Assembly (NCBI RefSeq): GCF_000423165.1
Contig: NZ_KE383983.1
Coordinates: 1,102,376-1,166,375 of the forward strand
Reading direction: 5' to 3'
DNA: 64,000 nt
DNA from: Pseudidiomarina sediminum DSM 21906
Lineage (GTDB): Bacteria > Pseudomonadota > Gammaproteobacteria > Enterobacterales > Alteromonadaceae
This document shows positions 1-10,328 of this stretch, in pieces. Numbering within the stretch: position 1 is the stretch's first letter; the number at the start of each line of letters is the position of its first letter. The position numbers and the translations under genes are program-made. The notes beneath the pieces are model-generated. The model made no database searches, was not told where the DNA came from, and was given only the letters and a program-made list of their open reading frames with translations.

Positions 1-1307
1 CGATACACCGGCAAAATGGGGCAGCCGAGAGCAAAACACGACACAATATCCGTACCGCCCGAAATCGACGACAAACAAAGATCGGATTTAATCTCACGGT
101 ACACGTAGTCAAAGCTTTCAGGCGCAAGTACTGAGCCGGTGGTTAAAATGGCGCGTAACGCTTTAAGTTGATGACTTTGAGCCGGTTTACTATCAGCTTT
201 CTCCAGTGCTGAAAGGTACTTAGCACTGGTACCAAAGACCGAAATCTGTTCTTCGTCAGCGATGTCCCACAAAATGTCAGGCGCTGGATAAAACGGTGAG
301 CCGTCAAACAATACCAAGGTCGTGCCTTGTGCCAGTCCCGAGACCAGCCAGTTCCACATCATCCAACCGCAGGTGGTAAAATAGAACAGCACATCATCGC
401 GGTCGATGTCGGTATGTAGACCGTGTTCTTTGAGGTGTTGCAACAAGGTGCCGCCAACGCCATGGACAATACACTTGGGCACCCCAGTGGTACCCGAGCT
501 AAACATGATGTAGAGCGGATCGTTAAAGGCCATCGGTGTAAAAGTGAGCGCTGGGGTAGGGTGATGGTCTGAAATCACCTCGTGCCACCAACTGCTTTGC
601 GTCGGAAGTACCGCACCTGTGTCGGCAAAGTTCACCAGCAAGGTATGCTCCAGCGACGTCAGTTCTGCCCGAATGGCATTGGTTTTTTCACTGATAGCGA
701 GGGTCTTGCCGTTGTAGTAATACCCATCGACGGTTAAAAATACTTTTGGACTAATTTGACCGAACCGATCGAGCACACCTTGGACACCAAAATCAGGCGA
801 ACACGACGACCAAATCGCCCCAAGTGAAGTGGTGGCCAGCATCGCCACAATGGTCTCACAACAATTCGGCATCATTGCGGCAACACGATCACCTTTGCCA
901 ACTCCAAGCGCTCGCAAGTGCGCGGCAACGAGGGCGACTTGGCGGTGCAATTCCTGATAACTGATGGCTTGTCGAGCACCATTTTCACCGCGGAAAATCA
1001 GCGCTGTGTGGTTGTCGTTGTAGCGTAATAAGTTCTCGGCGAAGTTCAGCGTCGCCTCAGGAAACCACTGCGCTCCAGGAAGTTTGTCGGCATCGGTAAC
1101 GACGGTATTGCCAGGTACTCCGATGACGTCGAAATAGTCCCATAAGTAACGCCAGAAATCGGCACTATGCTGCACCGACCATTGATGCAAGTCGTGGTAA
1201 TTCGCCAGCCCCAACCCGAACTGCTGGTTGACGCGCTGTAAGAAGTCGCTCATGCGCGCTTGTTGAATTTGTTCTGCTGAGGGTTGCCACAGTTGTGTTG
1301 TTGTCAT
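1..1307 (-). CDS. aacS: Acetoacetyl-CoA synthetase (C-terminal part beyond window)
   Basis: Activates acetoacetate to acetoacetyl-CoA with ATP and CoA in the cytoplasm. About 435 N-terminal residues are visible. They begin MTTTQLWQPS and include the acetyl-CoA-synthetase-like N-terminal cap and the AMP-binding loop SSGTTGVPK near residue 260. The C-terminal lysine domain lies outside the window. The ATG at 1305-1307 is preceded by AGGAG. The gene sits 16 bp downstream of liuE on the same strand, so it is probably the last gene of the liu operon and recycles the acetoacetate released by HMG-CoA lyase. A close acyl-CoA synthetase is the only real alternative. Confidence 0.9.
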   Translation of the reverse strand, partial: MTTTQLWQPSAEQIQQARMSDFLQRVNQQFGLGLANYHDLHQWSVQHSADFWRYLWDYFDVIGVPGNTVVTDADKLPGAQWFPEATLNFAENLLRYNDNHTALIFRGENGARQAISYQELHRQVALVAAHLRALGVGKGDRVAAMMPNCCETIVAMLATTSLGAIWSSCSPDFGVQGVLDRFGQISPKVFLTVDGYYYNGKTLAISEKTNAIRAELTSLEHTLLVNFADTGAVLPTQSSWWHEVISDHHPTPALTFTPMAFNDPLYIMFSSGTTGVPKCIVHGVGGTLLQHLKEHGLHTDIDRDDVLFYFTTCGWMMWNWLVSGLAQGTTLVLFDGSPFYPAPDILWDIADEEQISVFGTSAKYLSALEKADSKPAQSHQLKALRAILTTGSVLAPESFDYVYREIKSDLCLSSISGGTDIVSCFALGCPILPVY

Positions 1308-1323
1308 TCTTGGGCTCCTGCGC

Positions 1324-2226
1324 TTAAGCGTGCTGCTGTTTTGCCAATTCCGCATTGGCCACGTTAGAACGTGGTGCGTGTCCGAGGGTACGACAAATGG
1401 CCGCACCAGCGTCGATCAGACGCGCTAAGTCGATGCCGGTAGTGTAGCCCATTCCATCAAGCATGTAGACCACATCTTCACTGGCTACGTTGCCGCTTGC
1501 TCCTTTCGCGTAAGGGCAGCCGCCAAGGCCTGCCACAGCGCTATCAATGGTCCGTACCCCCATGGGCAGGCAGCTGGCGATATTCGCTAGTGCTTGACCG
1601 TAGGTATTGTGAAAGTGCAAGGCGAGGTGCTGCATCGGCACCTGGCTGGCAACTGCCTCAAGCATGCGTTGTGCTTTGCTTGGGGTGCCGACCCCGATGG
1701 TATCGCCTAACGAGATCTCGTAACAACCCATTTGATAGAGTTTTTCGGCCACCCAAGCGACCTGTTCAGGGGCAATCTCGCCCTCGTAAGGACACCCTAG
1801 GACACAACTGACATAACCGCGTACGGGCAGGTTCGCCGCGCGCGCAGCTTCAATCACTGGGGCAAAGCGTTCAAGGCTTGCAGCGATGGAGCAGTTGATG
1901 TTTTTTTGGCTAAAAGCTTCTGAGGCGGCACCAAAGATCGCGACTTCGTTAGCCTCTGCCGCCAATGCTGCTTCAAAACCTTTAAGGTTTGGTGTGAGTG
2001 CGGCATAGGTCACGCCGGGGTGACGCGCGATGCCAGCGAATACCTCACCGCTGTCAGCCATTTGTGGCACCCACTTAGGACTCACAAAGGCGCCGGTTTC
2101 AATGTAGTTTACGCCAGCTTCTGCGAGATCATTCACCAACTGAATCTTAGCCGCCGTGGGTACGGCTTGCTCATTTTGCAAGCCGTCACGTGGACCGACT
2201 TCAACTAACTTGATCGCGTTGCTCAT
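1324..2226 (-). CDS. liuE: Hydroxymethylglutaryl-CoA lyase
   Basis: Cleaves (S)-3-hydroxy-3-methylglutaryl-CoA to acetoacetate and acetyl-CoA, the last step of leucine catabolism. The 300-residue protein is a complete DRE-TIM-type lyase. It begins with the substrate-binding [10 protein letters not shown] segment (residues 10-19) and ends with the family signature [11 protein letters not shown], whose Cys is catalytic (around residue 237). The metal-binding HFHNTYGQA is also present. Its start overlaps the end of liuD by 4 bp, which implies translational coupling. Confidence 0.96.
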   Translation of the reverse strand: MSNAIKLVEVGPRDGLQNEQAVPTAAKIQLVNDLAEAGVNYIETGAFVSPKWVPQMADSGEVFAGIARHPGVTYAALTPNLKGFEAALAAEANEVAIFGAASEAFSQKNINCSIAASLERFAPVIEAARAANLPVRGYVSCVLGCPYEGEIAPEQVAWVAEKLYQMGCYEISLGDTIGVGTPSKAQRMLEAVASQVPMQHLALHFHNTYGQALANIASCLPMGVRTIDSAVAGLGGCPYAKGASGNVASEDVVYMLDGMGYTTGIDLARLIDAGAAICRTLGHAPRSNVANAELAKQQHA

Positions 2227-4193
2227 GCGTTTGCCTCGTCTGCTTGCAAGGTGAGTAGTTCGGCACCATCACTGACTAAGTCGCCGGCGGCGTAGAATAC
2301 TTGCTCAACAGTACCCGCATGAGCGGCGCGAATGGTGTATTCCATCTTCATCGCTTCCATGATAACCAAGGCTTGATCTGCTTCAACCGTGTCACCGGCA
2401 GCCACCAATACCTCGACAATAGTGCCGTTCATCGGTGCTGCCATACTGCCTTCAGTGGCGGTTTGGCTTAAGGTATCGGCCACTAAGTGGCGCGCAAAAC
2501 GCACGCTTGCCTGCTCCGACATAACGGTGATGTCATGTGCAGTGGCCATCACATAGACACTGAACTGATGGCCGTTTCGGGACACTGTGAGGCGATCGCC
2601 GTCGAGGCTGGCGTGCCAACGGCTGTCGTCAAAGTTACTTTGCCAAGCGTTGCCGCGGCGGGTTAGGGCAACCGTCAGCTCACGCTCGCCATGCTGCAAC
2701 TGCAAACTGAAACAGGCGGGCTGGTTGAGGCGGAAGTTGCGCGCGTGTTGCCACACCGAGGTGCTGTTTGGCTGCTCAATCAAGTTCTCTGCTAAACATG
2801 CCAGTACGGCGTAATCATTGATCTCAGCGTCGCTTAAGGTGGCAAACAGAGCCGCTTCGTGGGTTTCGATAAAACGGGTCGTCAGTTCTGCCTGCTGAAA
2901 GTCTTGATGACGGCCAATTTTGCGCAAGAAATCGATGTTGGTGCGCACGCCAGCAATACGATAATCATCAAGAGCGCGCAACAATCGGCGCAGGGCGATG
3001 GTGCGGTCTTCGCCCCACACCACCAGCTTGGCGATCATTGGATCATAGAACGTACTAACTTCGTCACCTTCAATGACACCGCTATCAATACGTACATGGG
3101 CGTCGGTCGCTGGGGTACGTAAGTGGTGCAGTACGCCGGTGCTTGGCAAGAAATCATGATCAGGGTCTTCCGCGTAAATCCGTGCTTCAAAGGCATGGCC
3201 GCGCAACTGAATTTGGTCTTGCGTGAGTGGCAGTACTTCGCCACTGGCAACACGCAGTTGCCATTCCACCAAATCTTGGCCGGTCACCATCTCGGTAACT
3301 GGGTGCTCGACCTGCAGGCGCGTGTTCATTTCCATAAAGTAGAAGCTGTTGTCGGTATCCAGTAAGAACTCGACGGTACCTGCACCAACATAATCAATGG
3401 CTTGGGCGGCGCGAATGGCAGCTTCTCCCATGGCTTGGCGTGTGCTTTCACTGAGCATTGGGGCCGGAGCTTCTTCAATCACCTTTTGGTGGCGACGCTG
3501 GACCGAGCAATCACGCTCAGCTAGATAAACAGCATTGCCGTGACTATCGCAAAACACTTGAATTTCAACATGACGGGGGCGGGTGATGTACTTTTCCACC
3601 AACATTTTATCGTTGCCAAAAGCAGCTTTTGCTTCGCGTTTCGCTGAGGCCAAGGCGTCGTTAAAGTCGTTGCTCTGTTCGACCACACGCATGCCTTTGC
3701 CGCCACCACCGTAGGCTGCTTTCAGCAGGACGGGGTAACCGATCGCATTGGCTTCAGCGGCAAGCAGTTCACGATCTTGCGCTTCACCATGGTAGCCGGG
3801 CACTAAAGGCACCTTGGCGTCACTCATGATGGCTTTCGCGGCGCTTTTTGAGCCCATCGCGGCAATGGCGCTGGTCGGTGGGCCGACAAAAATCAGGTTA
3901 TTTGCGGCACATGCGTCAGCAAAAGTTTCGTTTTCAGATAAAAAACCATAGCCAGGGTGAATGGCATCAGCGCCAGTCGTTTTTGCCGCCGCGATAATTT
4001 TCTCAACCACCAAGTAGCTGTCAGCGCTGGCAGCGGGACCAATATGAATACTTTCGTCCGCGTGTTGTACATGCTGGGCATTGGCATCAGCATCGGAGTA
4101 AACAGCTACGGTACTGATCCCCATGGCTTGTGCGGTACGGATGATGCGGCAAGCAATCTCGCCACGGTTGGCAATTAGCAATTTGTTGATCAT
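2223..4193 (-). CDS. liuD: 3-methylcrotonyl-CoA carboxylase, biotin-carrying alpha subunit
   Basis: Carries the biotin carboxylase and biotin-carrier functions of methylcrotonyl-CoA carboxylase, working with the LiuB beta subunit to make 3-methylglutaconyl-CoA. Its 656 residues show the biotin-carboxylase N-domain ([12 protein letters not shown]), the ATP-grasp glycine loop ([10 protein letters not shown]), the [15 protein letters not shown] motif and a C-terminal biotinyl domain with EAMKMEY, whose Lys (about 616) is the biotin site. It overlaps liuC and liuE by 4 bp each. Pairing with LiuB in a leucine operon separates it from acetyl- or propionyl-CoA carboxylase. Confidence 0.95.
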   Translation of the reverse strand: MINKLLIANRGEIACRIIRTAQAMGISTVAVYSDADANAQHVQHADESIHIGPAASADSYLVVEKIIAAAKTTGADAIHPGYGFLSENETFADACAANNLIFVGPPTSAIAAMGSKSAAKAIMSDAKVPLVPGYHGEAQDRELLAAEANAIGYPVLLKAAYGGGGKGMRVVEQSNDFNDALASAKREAKAAFGNDKMLVEKYITRPRHVEIQVFCDSHGNAVYLAERDCSVQRRHQKVIEEAPAPMLSESTRQAMGEAAIRAAQAIDYVGAGTVEFLLDTDNSFYFMEMNTRLQVEHPVTEMVTGQDLVEWQLRVASGEVLPLTQDQIQLRGHAFEARIYAEDPDHDFLPSTGVLHHLRTPATDAHVRIDSGVIEGDEVSTFYDPMIAKLVVWGEDRTIALRRLLRALDDYRIAGVRTNIDFLRKIGRHQDFQQAELTTRFIETHEAALFATLSDAEINDYAVLACLAENLIEQPNSTSVWQHARNFRLNQPACFSLQLQHGERELTVALTRRGNAWQSNFDDSRWHASLDGDRLTVSRNGHQFSVYVMATAHDITVMSEQASVRFARHLVADTLSQTATEGSMAAPMNGTIVEVLVAAGDTVEADQALVIMEAMKMEYTIRAAHAGTVEQVFYAAGDLVSDGAELLTLQADEANA

Positions 4194-4978
4194 TGCGAGT
4201 CCTTAATCCAATGCGGACGGCGTTTCTCAAGAAATGCGGACAGGCCTTCTTGGCCTTCCGCCGAGACGCGGATGTGAGCGATACGCTCAATGGTAAGCTG
4301 TTGTTGCGCGTGCACATCAGGTTGTTGTTCCACGGCAGCAATGAGTTCCTTACAAGCGCTCACGGCAGCAGGGCTGTTGGCGTGAAACGCCGCCAGAAAA
4401 TCCTCTAAGCAGCTGTCTGTATCGCTACTAATGCTGTGTACCAACCCCATTGCTTGCGCTTGTTCGGCATCGAAGCGCTCGGCGGTGAGCATGTAACGAC
4501 GTGATTGACGGGCACCAATGGCGCGCATCACGTAGGGGCTAATGACGGCTGGAATGAGGCCAATTTTGACTTCGCTTAAACAAAAACTCGCGCCGGGCTC
4601 GGCGATAACAATATCGCTACAGGCGGCGAGACCAACAGCCCCGCCGAAGGCCGCACCTTGCACTACTGCGATGGTGGGTTTGCTGAGCGTGTCGAGCTGC
4701 GCCATGAGCTGCGCGAGCTCACCAGCGTCGGCAATATTCTCATCATAATTCTTCTCAGCCATCGAACGCATCCAACCGAGATCTGCCCCTGCTGAAAAGT
4801 TGCGCCCCTTCGAGCGCAGTACCAGTACACGGGCGCTGTCATCACGCTCGACTTGCGCCAAGGCATCCAACAGTTCGGCAATCATGACATCGTCAAAGGC
4901 GTTGTGCACTTCAGGACGATTCAACGTCAAGGTTGCCACCTGTTGCGCGATGGTAAGGGTAATATAACGATACGACAT
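4190..4978 (-). CDS. liuC: Methylglutaconyl-CoA hydratase (crotonase family)
   Basis: Predicted to hydrate 3-methylglutaconyl-CoA to HMG-CoA, the step between LiuB/LiuD and LiuE. The 262-residue crotonase fold shows the oxyanion-hole loops SAGADLGWM and GAAFGGAVGLAACSDIV and the acidic segment SEVKIGLIPAVISPYV. The operon position (between liuB and liuD) supports the substrate assignment, because crotonases cannot be told apart on motifs alone. It overlaps liuD by 4 bp and follows liuB after 9 bp. Confidence 0.9.
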   Translation of the reverse strand: MSYRYITLTIAQQVATLTLNRPEVHNAFDDVMIAELLDALAQVERDDSARVLVLRSKGRNFSAGADLGWMRSMAEKNYDENIADAGELAQLMAQLDTLSKPTIAVVQGAAFGGAVGLAACSDIVIAEPGASFCLSEVKIGLIPAVISPYVMRAIGARQSRRYMLTAERFDAEQAQAMGLVHSISSDTDSCLEDFLAAFHANSPAAVSACKELIAAVEQQPDVHAQQQLTIERIAHIRVSAEGQEGLSAFLEKRRPHWIKDSQ

Positions 4979-4987
4979 AGAGCCTCC

Positions 4988-6595
4988 TTACATGCGGAAG
5001 ACACCAAACTTGGTGTCCGCAATAGGTGCATTGTTGGCGGCTGCTAGGCTAAGTCCTAACACGGTACGCGTTTGTGCCGGATCGATAATGCCATCGTCCC
5101 ACAGGCGCGCTGAGGCATAGTAAGGATGCCCTTGCTGTTCGTACTGCTCAATGATTGGCTGTTTTAGCTTTTGCTCGTCTTCTGCCGACATCGTCTCGCC
5201 TTTGCGAGCGAGGTTGTCTTTGGTGACTTGCGCCATCACGCCTGCGGCTTGCTCGCCACCCATGACCGAGATGCGTGCATTTGGCCACATGAACATTAAG
5301 GTCGGGTCGTACGCACGACCACACATGCCGTAGTTGCCAGCACCGTAACTACCGCCGATAAGCACAGTAAACTTAGGTACTTGGGCACAACTGACTGCGG
5401 TCACCATTTTGGCACCGTGTTTGGCAATGCCTTCAGCTTCGTATTTTTTGCCGACCATAAAGCCGGTAATGTTTTGTAAGAACACCAATGGAATTTTACG
5501 CTGCGCGCATAGCTCAATGAAATGTGCACCTTTTTGTGCCGATTCAGAGAACAAAATGCCGTTGTTCGCAACAATACCTACCGGGTAGCCATGAATGCGG
5601 GCAAACCCGGTGACGAGGGTGTTGCCGTAGTTTTGTTTGAATTCATCAAAGTCAGAATCGTCGACCACCCGCGCAATGACTTCACGCACGTCATAAGGTT
5701 TGCGTAAATCAGTACCGACAATGCCATACAACTCTTCGGCATCGTAACGTGGTGGTTTGACCGGCTCTGGGGTTGCCGCTTGTGCGCCCTGATAATTTAA
5801 CCGCGCGACAGAGCGGCGGGCAAGGGCGAGGGCGTGTTCATCATTCATGGCGAAATGGTCGGCAACGCCAGACACGCGCGTGTGCACATCAGCACCACCG
5901 AGTTCTTCAGCGCTCACTTCTTCGCCCGTGGCCGCTTTCACCAAAGGCGGTCCGGCTAAGAAAATGGTGCCTTGCTCTTTCACGATAATGCTTTCATCAG
6001 CCATTGCCGGCACATAAGCGCCGCCTGCGGTACAAAGGCCCATCACCACTGCAATTTGTGGAATGCCTTTGGCCGACATATTGGCTTGGTTAAAGAAGAT
6101 ACGTCCAAAATGGTCACGATCCGGGAACACTTCGTCTTGCCGTGGCAAGAACGCACCACCCGAGTCGACCAAGTAGATACAGGGCAAGTGACAACGTTCG
6201 GCAATTTCTTGTGCACGTAAATGTTTTTTCACCGTCAACGGGTAGTAGGTGCCACCTTTGACGGTCGCATCGTTGGCGACAATCATGCATTGCACGCCTT
6301 CAACCTGACCTATACCTGCGACCACACCCGCTGCAGGCACATTGTCGCTGTAGCATTCCCAGGCGGCGAATTGGCCGATTTCAAGAAACGGCGAACCACT
6401 GTCGAGGAGCTTCTCGATCCGTTGCCGAGCGAGTAATTTACCGCGCGCGAGGTGGCGCTCTTGGTACTTGGCACCACCGCCTTGCTTAATGGTTTCGACG
6501 TCTTGATAAAGTTCATCGACCACCGCTTGCATTGCTTTTGCGTTGGCAAGATAAGTGGCGTCTTTGGTATTCACTGTGCTGTTGAGAACCGTCAC
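4988..6595 (-). CDS. liuB: 3-methylcrotonyl-CoA carboxylase, carboxyltransferase beta subunit
   Basis: Transfers the carboxyl group from biotin on LiuD to 3-methylcrotonyl-CoA. Its 535 residues span both carboxyltransferase halves: an N-terminal acyl-CoA site ([17 protein letters not shown], then [13 protein letters not shown]) and a C-terminal half with the [22 protein letters not shown] stretch typical of MCC beta. It lies 14 bp downstream of liuA, with an AGGAG-type ribosome site (the plus strand reads gctcctg just upstream of the start). Confidence 0.95.
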   Translation of the reverse strand: MTVLNSTVNTKDATYLANAKAMQAVVDELYQDVETIKQGGGAKYQERHLARGKLLARQRIEKLLDSGSPFLEIGQFAAWECYSDNVPAAGVVAGIGQVEGVQCMIVANDATVKGGTYYPLTVKKHLRAQEIAERCHLPCIYLVDSGGAFLPRQDEVFPDRDHFGRIFFNQANMSAKGIPQIAVVMGLCTAGGAYVPAMADESIIVKEQGTIFLAGPPLVKAATGEEVSAEELGGADVHTRVSGVADHFAMNDEHALALARRSVARLNYQGAQAATPEPVKPPRYDAEELYGIVGTDLRKPYDVREVIARVVDDSDFDEFKQNYGNTLVTGFARIHGYPVGIVANNGILFSESAQKGAHFIELCAQRKIPLVFLQNITGFMVGKKYEAEGIAKHGAKMVTAVSCAQVPKFTVLIGGSYGAGNYGMCGRAYDPTLMFMWPNARISVMGGEQAAGVMAQVTKDNLARKGETMSAEDEQKLKQPIIEQYEQQGHPYYASARLWDDGIIDPAQTRTVLGLSLAAANNAPIADTKFGVFRM

Positions 6596-6609
6596 GATTA
6601 GGCTCCTGT

Positions 6610-7779
6610 TTAGGCGGATTCGCTGAACAGTTCACGACCGATCAGCATACGGCGAATTTCAGAAGTTCCGGCACCAATTTCATACAATTTGGCGTCACGC
6701 AGCAAACGTCCCGTGGGGTACTCATTAATGTAGCCGTTACCACCGAGTAACTGAATGGCGTCTAGCGCCAACTGAGTGGCTAGTTCGGCGGCATACAAAA
6801 TCGCACCGGCCGCGTCTTTACGGGTTGTTTCACCACGGTCACAGCTTTGCGCAACGGCGTAAACATAGGCGCGCGCAGCGTTGGTGCGGGTGTACATATC
6901 GGCGACTTTACCTTGCACCAATTGGAACTGGCCAATGCTCTGACCGAACTGCTTACGATCGTGCAGATACGGCACCACCACGTCAAGGCAGGCTTGCATA
7001 ATGCCAAGTGGACCTGCGGCAAGCACGGCGCGTTCGTAGTCAAGGCCGCTCATTAACACTTCGACGCCGCCGTCGAGCTGGCCGAGAATATTCTCGGCCG
7101 GCACTTTGCAATCTTCAAACACCAGCTCACAAGTGTTTGAACCACGCATACCGAGTTTGTCGAGTTTTTGTGCAGTACGGAATCCAGGGAAGTCTTTTTC
7201 AATAATAAAGGCGGTAATGCCGCGTGAATTTTTTTCTGGATTGGTTTTCGCATACACCACTAGCACATCGGCATCGGGACCATTGGTGATCCACATTTTG
7301 TTGCCGTTTAGCACGTAATGGTCGCCTTGCAATTCAGCGCGCAGTTTCATGCTGACCACATCAGAACCGGCGTTAGGTTCGCTCATTGCTAAGGCGCCGA
7401 CATGCTCGCCCGAGCAGAGTTTTGGCAGGTATTTTTGTTTTTGTGCTTCATTGCCATTGCGCGCAATTTGATTCACACACAAATTGGAGTGAGCACCATA
7501 GCTTAAGCCGACCGATGCTGACGCACGGCTGATTTCTTCCATCGCAATAACATGCTCAAGGTACCCTAAACCAGAGCCACCGTATGCCTCCGGCACGGTC
7601 ATGCCGAGCAGTCCTAGTTCACCAAATTTCTGCCATAAGTCGGCAGGAAACTCATTCGCTTCGTCGATGGCTGCTGCGCGAGGGGCAATTTCGTCACGCG
7701 CGAAGGCATTGACGGTTTCACGGATCATGTTGGCGGTTTCGCCGAGGCCGAAATTTAACTGGCTGAACTGACTAATCAT
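6610..7779 (-). CDS. liuA: Isovaleryl-CoA dehydrogenase
   Basis: FAD-dependent oxidation of isovaleryl-CoA to 3-methylcrotonyl-CoA, with electrons passing to ETF. The 389-residue acyl-CoA dehydrogenase has the FAD/substrate motif [32 protein letters not shown] and a C-terminal [30 protein letters not shown] region. The Glu in [13 protein letters not shown] is at the position used as catalytic base by isovaleryl-CoA dehydrogenases, rather than the C-terminal Glu of most paralogues. The start is 2 bp after the liuR stop, with its GGAG inside the liuR end. Confidence 0.95.
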   Translation of the reverse strand: MISQFSQLNFGLGETANMIRETVNAFARDEIAPRAAAIDEANEFPADLWQKFGELGLLGMTVPEAYGGSGLGYLEHVIAMEEISRASASVGLSYGAHSNLCVNQIARNGNEAQKQKYLPKLCSGEHVGALAMSEPNAGSDVVSMKLRAELQGDHYVLNGNKMWITNGPDADVLVVYAKTNPEKNSRGITAFIIEKDFPGFRTAQKLDKLGMRGSNTCELVFEDCKVPAENILGQLDGGVEVLMSGLDYERAVLAAGPLGIMQACLDVVVPYLHDRKQFGQSIGQFQLVQGKVADMYTRTNAARAYVYAVAQSCDRGETTRKDAAGAILYAAELATQLALDAIQLLGGNGYINEYPTGRLLRDAKLYEIGAGTSEIRRMLIGRELFSESA

Positions 7780-7781
7780 AA

Positions 7782-8210
7782 CTACTCCGGTGTCATTTCT
7801 TGGTTAGGGGAGGTGTGTTGCAGCTCGGTAAGCTCGTCGCGACAACGATCTTCGAGGTTCCCCAATTCAACTAATAAAACTTTGATATCTTCGAGTTGTT
7901 GATGCAGCGAGGCGCGCTTCTCTTCAATCAACTCCAAGATGGTATCTAATTGACGAATGCTGCTATTTTCGACATCGTACAGGTCGAACAAACGTTTGGT
8001 TTCAGACAACGAAAAGCCAAGCCGTTTGCCGCGCAAAATAAGCTTTAAACGGACGCGGTGTTTGTTGGTATATAGACGGGTTTGGCCCTGACGTTGCGGG
8101 GTTAACAAACCTTGGTCTTCATAAAACCGAATACTACGCGTGGTAATATCAAATTCGCGGGCGAGTTCGCCAATACTGTAGGTGGTGCTATCGTTCATTT
8201 TTACTTGCAT
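7782..8210 (-). CDS. liuR: MerR-family regulator of the leucine/isovalerate catabolic operon
   Basis: DNA-binding regulator of 142 residues. The MerR winged helix ([25 protein letters not shown]) occupies residues 11-35, then comes a dimerising coiled coil ([25 protein letters not shown]). There is no cysteine-rich metal-binding tail, consistent with LiuR sensing a metabolite rather than a metal. It is the first gene of the liu operon and divergent from atoB, with the predicted operator between them. Two ATGs (8210 and 8198) are possible and neither has a good ribosome site; the longer form is given. Confidence 0.9.
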   Translation of the reverse strand: MQVKMNDSTTYSIGELAREFDITTRSIRFYEDQGLLTPQRQGQTRLYTNKHRVRLKLILRGKRLGFSLSETKRLFDLYDVENSSIRQLDTILELIEEKRASLHQQLEDIKVLLVELGNLEDRCRDELTELQHTSPNQEMTPE

Positions 8211-8243
8211 TGTGTCTGGTTTGGACGGTAAGCTTAAATCAAG

Positions 8244-8259
8244 TTGACGTTAACGTAAA
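8244..8259. promoter_or_regulatory. Predicted LiuR operator
   Basis: The 16-base sequence TTGACGTTAACGTAAA is a palindrome with one mismatch (left half TTGACGTT, right half complement TTTACGTT). It sits in the 64-bp gap between divergent liuR and atoB. It matches my recollection of the LiuR box in proteobacteria (TTTACGTTAACGTAAA-like). A single site here could control both directions. No binding data are available, so this rests on symmetry and context. Confidence 0.7.
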
Positions 8260-8274
8260 GGTAAGAGAGATATT

Positions 8275-9453
8275 ATGTCTGATGCAGTCGTCATTGTTGC
8301 GGCGAAACGTACGCCGATGGGAGGCTTTCAAGGAAGCCTTAGCGCAGTTGATGCACCGAATTTAGGGGCTACCGCCATTAAAGCAGCGGTAGCTGCCAGT
8401 GGTTTGCGTGCCGAAGATGTGAATGAAGTCATTATGGGTAATGTGTTGCCAGCGGGGCTCGGTCAAGCGCCTGCGCGGCAAGCGACCTTGCACGCTGGCT
8501 TACCACGTAGTGCTGGCGCGACCACCATTAATAAGGTCTGTGGCTCAGGCTTGAAAGCGGTGATGTTTGCGCACGATTTGTTACACGTTGGCTCCGCCGA
8601 TGTGGTGGTTGCCGGTGGTATGGAAAGCATGACTAACGCGCCTTATCTGCTGAAGAAAGCGCGTGGCGGTTTCCGTATGGGCCATGATGCTATTTATGAC
8701 CATATGATGCTTGATGGCCTGGAAGACGCCTACGAAGGTAAAGCCATGGGGTGTTATGCGCAAAGTACTGCGGATGATTACAAGTTAGGTCGTGAAGCAA
8801 TGGATGCCTTCGCGATTGAGTCACTGACGCGTGCGCAAAACGCCATTACCGAAGGTGCCTTTGTCGATGAAATCGTCGAGGTGACCTACAGCACCCGTAA
8901 AGGTGATGTGACGGTAAGCATTGACGAGCAGCCGGGTAAGGCGATGCCGGAGAAAATTCCTGGCTTACGTCCAGCGTTTGCCAAAGACGGGACCATTACC
9001 GCTGCGAACTCAAGCTCTATTTCAGACGGTGCTGCCGCCTTAGTGTTGATGCGTGAAAGTGACGCCAAAGCGCGTGGCTTACAGCCGCTTGCACGTGTGG
9101 TGGGGCATGCAACCCATTCCCAAGCGCCCGCAGAATTTACCGTGGCGCCGATTGGGGCGATGACCAAGCTGCTGGAGCGAGTGGGTTGGCAAAAAGACGA
9201 TGTTGATTTGTGGGAAATCAACGAAGCTTTCGCCATGGTGACGATGTTGGCCATGCAAGAAATGGACATTGCCCATGACAAAGTGAACGTGCACGGTGGT
9301 GCTTGTGCATTAGGTCACCCAATCGGTGCGAGCGGTGCGCGCTTGCTGGTGACCTTGCTGCATGCCTTGCGTCGTCATGGCAAGCAACGCGGCGTGACCT
9401 CACTGTGTATCGGTGGTGGTGAAGCCGTGGCGGTTGCCGTGGAACTGGTTTAA
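8275..9453 (+). CDS. atoB: Acetyl-CoA C-acetyltransferase (thiolase)
   Basis: Cleaves acetoacetyl-CoA with CoA to two acetyl-CoA (or the reverse). The 392-residue thiolase has the acyl-accepting Cys in NKVCGSGLK (Cys89), the conserved His in HGGACALGHPIGASGAR (about residue 349) and the C-terminal Cys in CIGGGEAVA. It is transcribed away from liuR. Together with AacS it would convert the acetoacetate made by LiuE into acetyl-CoA, closing the leucine route. A role in short-chain beta-oxidation is also possible. Confidence 0.93.
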   Translation: MSDAVVIVAAKRTPMGGFQGSLSAVDAPNLGATAIKAAVAASGLRAEDVNEVIMGNVLPAGLGQAPARQATLHAGLPRSAGATTINKVCGSGLKAVMFAHDLLHVGSADVVVAGGMESMTNAPYLLKKARGGFRMGHDAIYDHMMLDGLEDAYEGKAMGCYAQSTADDYKLGREAMDAFAIESLTRAQNAITEGAFVDEIVEVTYSTRKGDVTVSIDEQPGKAMPEKIPGLRPAFAKDGTITAANSSSISDGAAALVLMRESDAKARGLQPLARVVGHATHSQAPAEFTVAPIGAMTKLLERVGWQKDDVDLWEINEAFAMVTMLAMQEMDIAHDKVNVHGGACALGHPIGASGARLLVTLLHALRRHGKQRGVTSLCIGGGEAVAVAVELV

Positions 9454-9468
9454 GCCATCGCGGATTGC

Positions 9469-10317
9469 TTAGCGGCCTCGTTTCGAGGCCACAACGACGG
9501 CGCTGGCTAAAATAGCAGCGCCGATAGCTAGGCGGAGCCAATCGACGTGGTTACCCCAGAAGGCGAAGTTCACGACTAAGCCTGCAGGGATCAACATATT
9601 GTTCATGGTGGCGAGTTGGGCGGTGTTGACCTTTTTACTGGCAAGGTTCCAAGCCAGATAGCCAACGCCTGATGCGCCCAGTCCCAGCCACACCAAAATG
9701 CCCCATTGCAGTGTGGTGGTTGGCAGTTTGTCGAAATTTGCAAAGGCCAGCATCGCCAGACCAGCACTGAGGGTGGCGCCAATAAAGAACAGGGCAAAGA
9801 CATGCAGTTGTTGGCGGCTCGAGCCCAAAGGTAAGCGTTTATAAAACACTTGGCCGGCAGCAAAGCAGAGGTTGGCCGCCTGAATAAGTAAAAAGCCAGT
9901 GATGAAATCATCACTGAGCTGGTCAAAGCGGATCACGGCGGCGCCGATGACGGCGAGTGCGGCCGCCAACCACCAGCGTGGATGCACAGCTTTACGTTGA
10001 AACAGGACTTCGTCGACCAGGGTCACGTACAGCGGCGTAAAAATAGTGAACAATAAAACCTCTGCCACGCTCAAGTACAAAAAGGCATGGTAGAGAAATA
10101 AGTACATAATACCGATTTGAATGGCACCGATGCCGACCAAAGCGAGCTGCTTGAGTAGAGGTAAACGGGCCGGTCGCCACAGCGGCAAGAACAACGCTAA
10201 AGCCAGCGCCATGCGGATAAAAACGGCAACGTAGCCGTCAACACGGCCGGCGAGAAACTCGCCAATCAGTGAAAAACTGGCTGCCCAAAATAGGGTTACG
10301 GCCCATAAAATCCACAT
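9469..10317 (-). CDS. EamA/DMT-superfamily inner-membrane transporter
   Basis: A 282-residue, strongly hydrophobic protein with about ten predicted membrane segments arranged as two EamA repeats (first around residues 1-130, second around 145-275). Substrates of this family are diverse, mostly amino acids and metabolites, and the sequence does not reveal which. It lies 11 bp downstream of the AraC-type regulator gene on the same strand, so the two are probably co-transcribed. It converges with atoB. A hairpin (GGCCTCG-TTT-CGAGGCC, 9474-9490) lies at the 3' end of its coding region. Confidence 0.85.
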   Translation of the reverse strand: MWILWAVTLFWAASFSLIGEFLAGRVDGYVAVFIRMALALALFLPLWRPARLPLLKQLALVGIGAIQIGIMYLFLYHAFLYLSVAEVLLFTIFTPLYVTLVDEVLFQRKAVHPRWWLAAALAVIGAAVIRFDQLSDDFITGFLLIQAANLCFAAGQVFYKRLPLGSSRQQLHVFALFFIGATLSAGLAMLAFANFDKLPTTTLQWGILVWLGLGASGVGYLAWNLASKKVNTAQLATMNNMLIPAGLVVNFAFWGNHVDWLRLAIGAAILASAVVVASKRGR

Positions 10318-10328
10318 GCAATGTGCTC

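Noticed and set aside
2587-3365. Several plus-strand open frames of 70-90 codons across liuD
   Set aside because: They are antisense to a gene with complete family motifs, have no ribosome sites and no recognisable protein features.
9474-9490. GGCCTCG-TTT-CGAGGCC hairpin as terminator of atoB
   Set aside because: It lies within the coding end of the convergent transporter gene and has no T-run; the pairing may be incidental.
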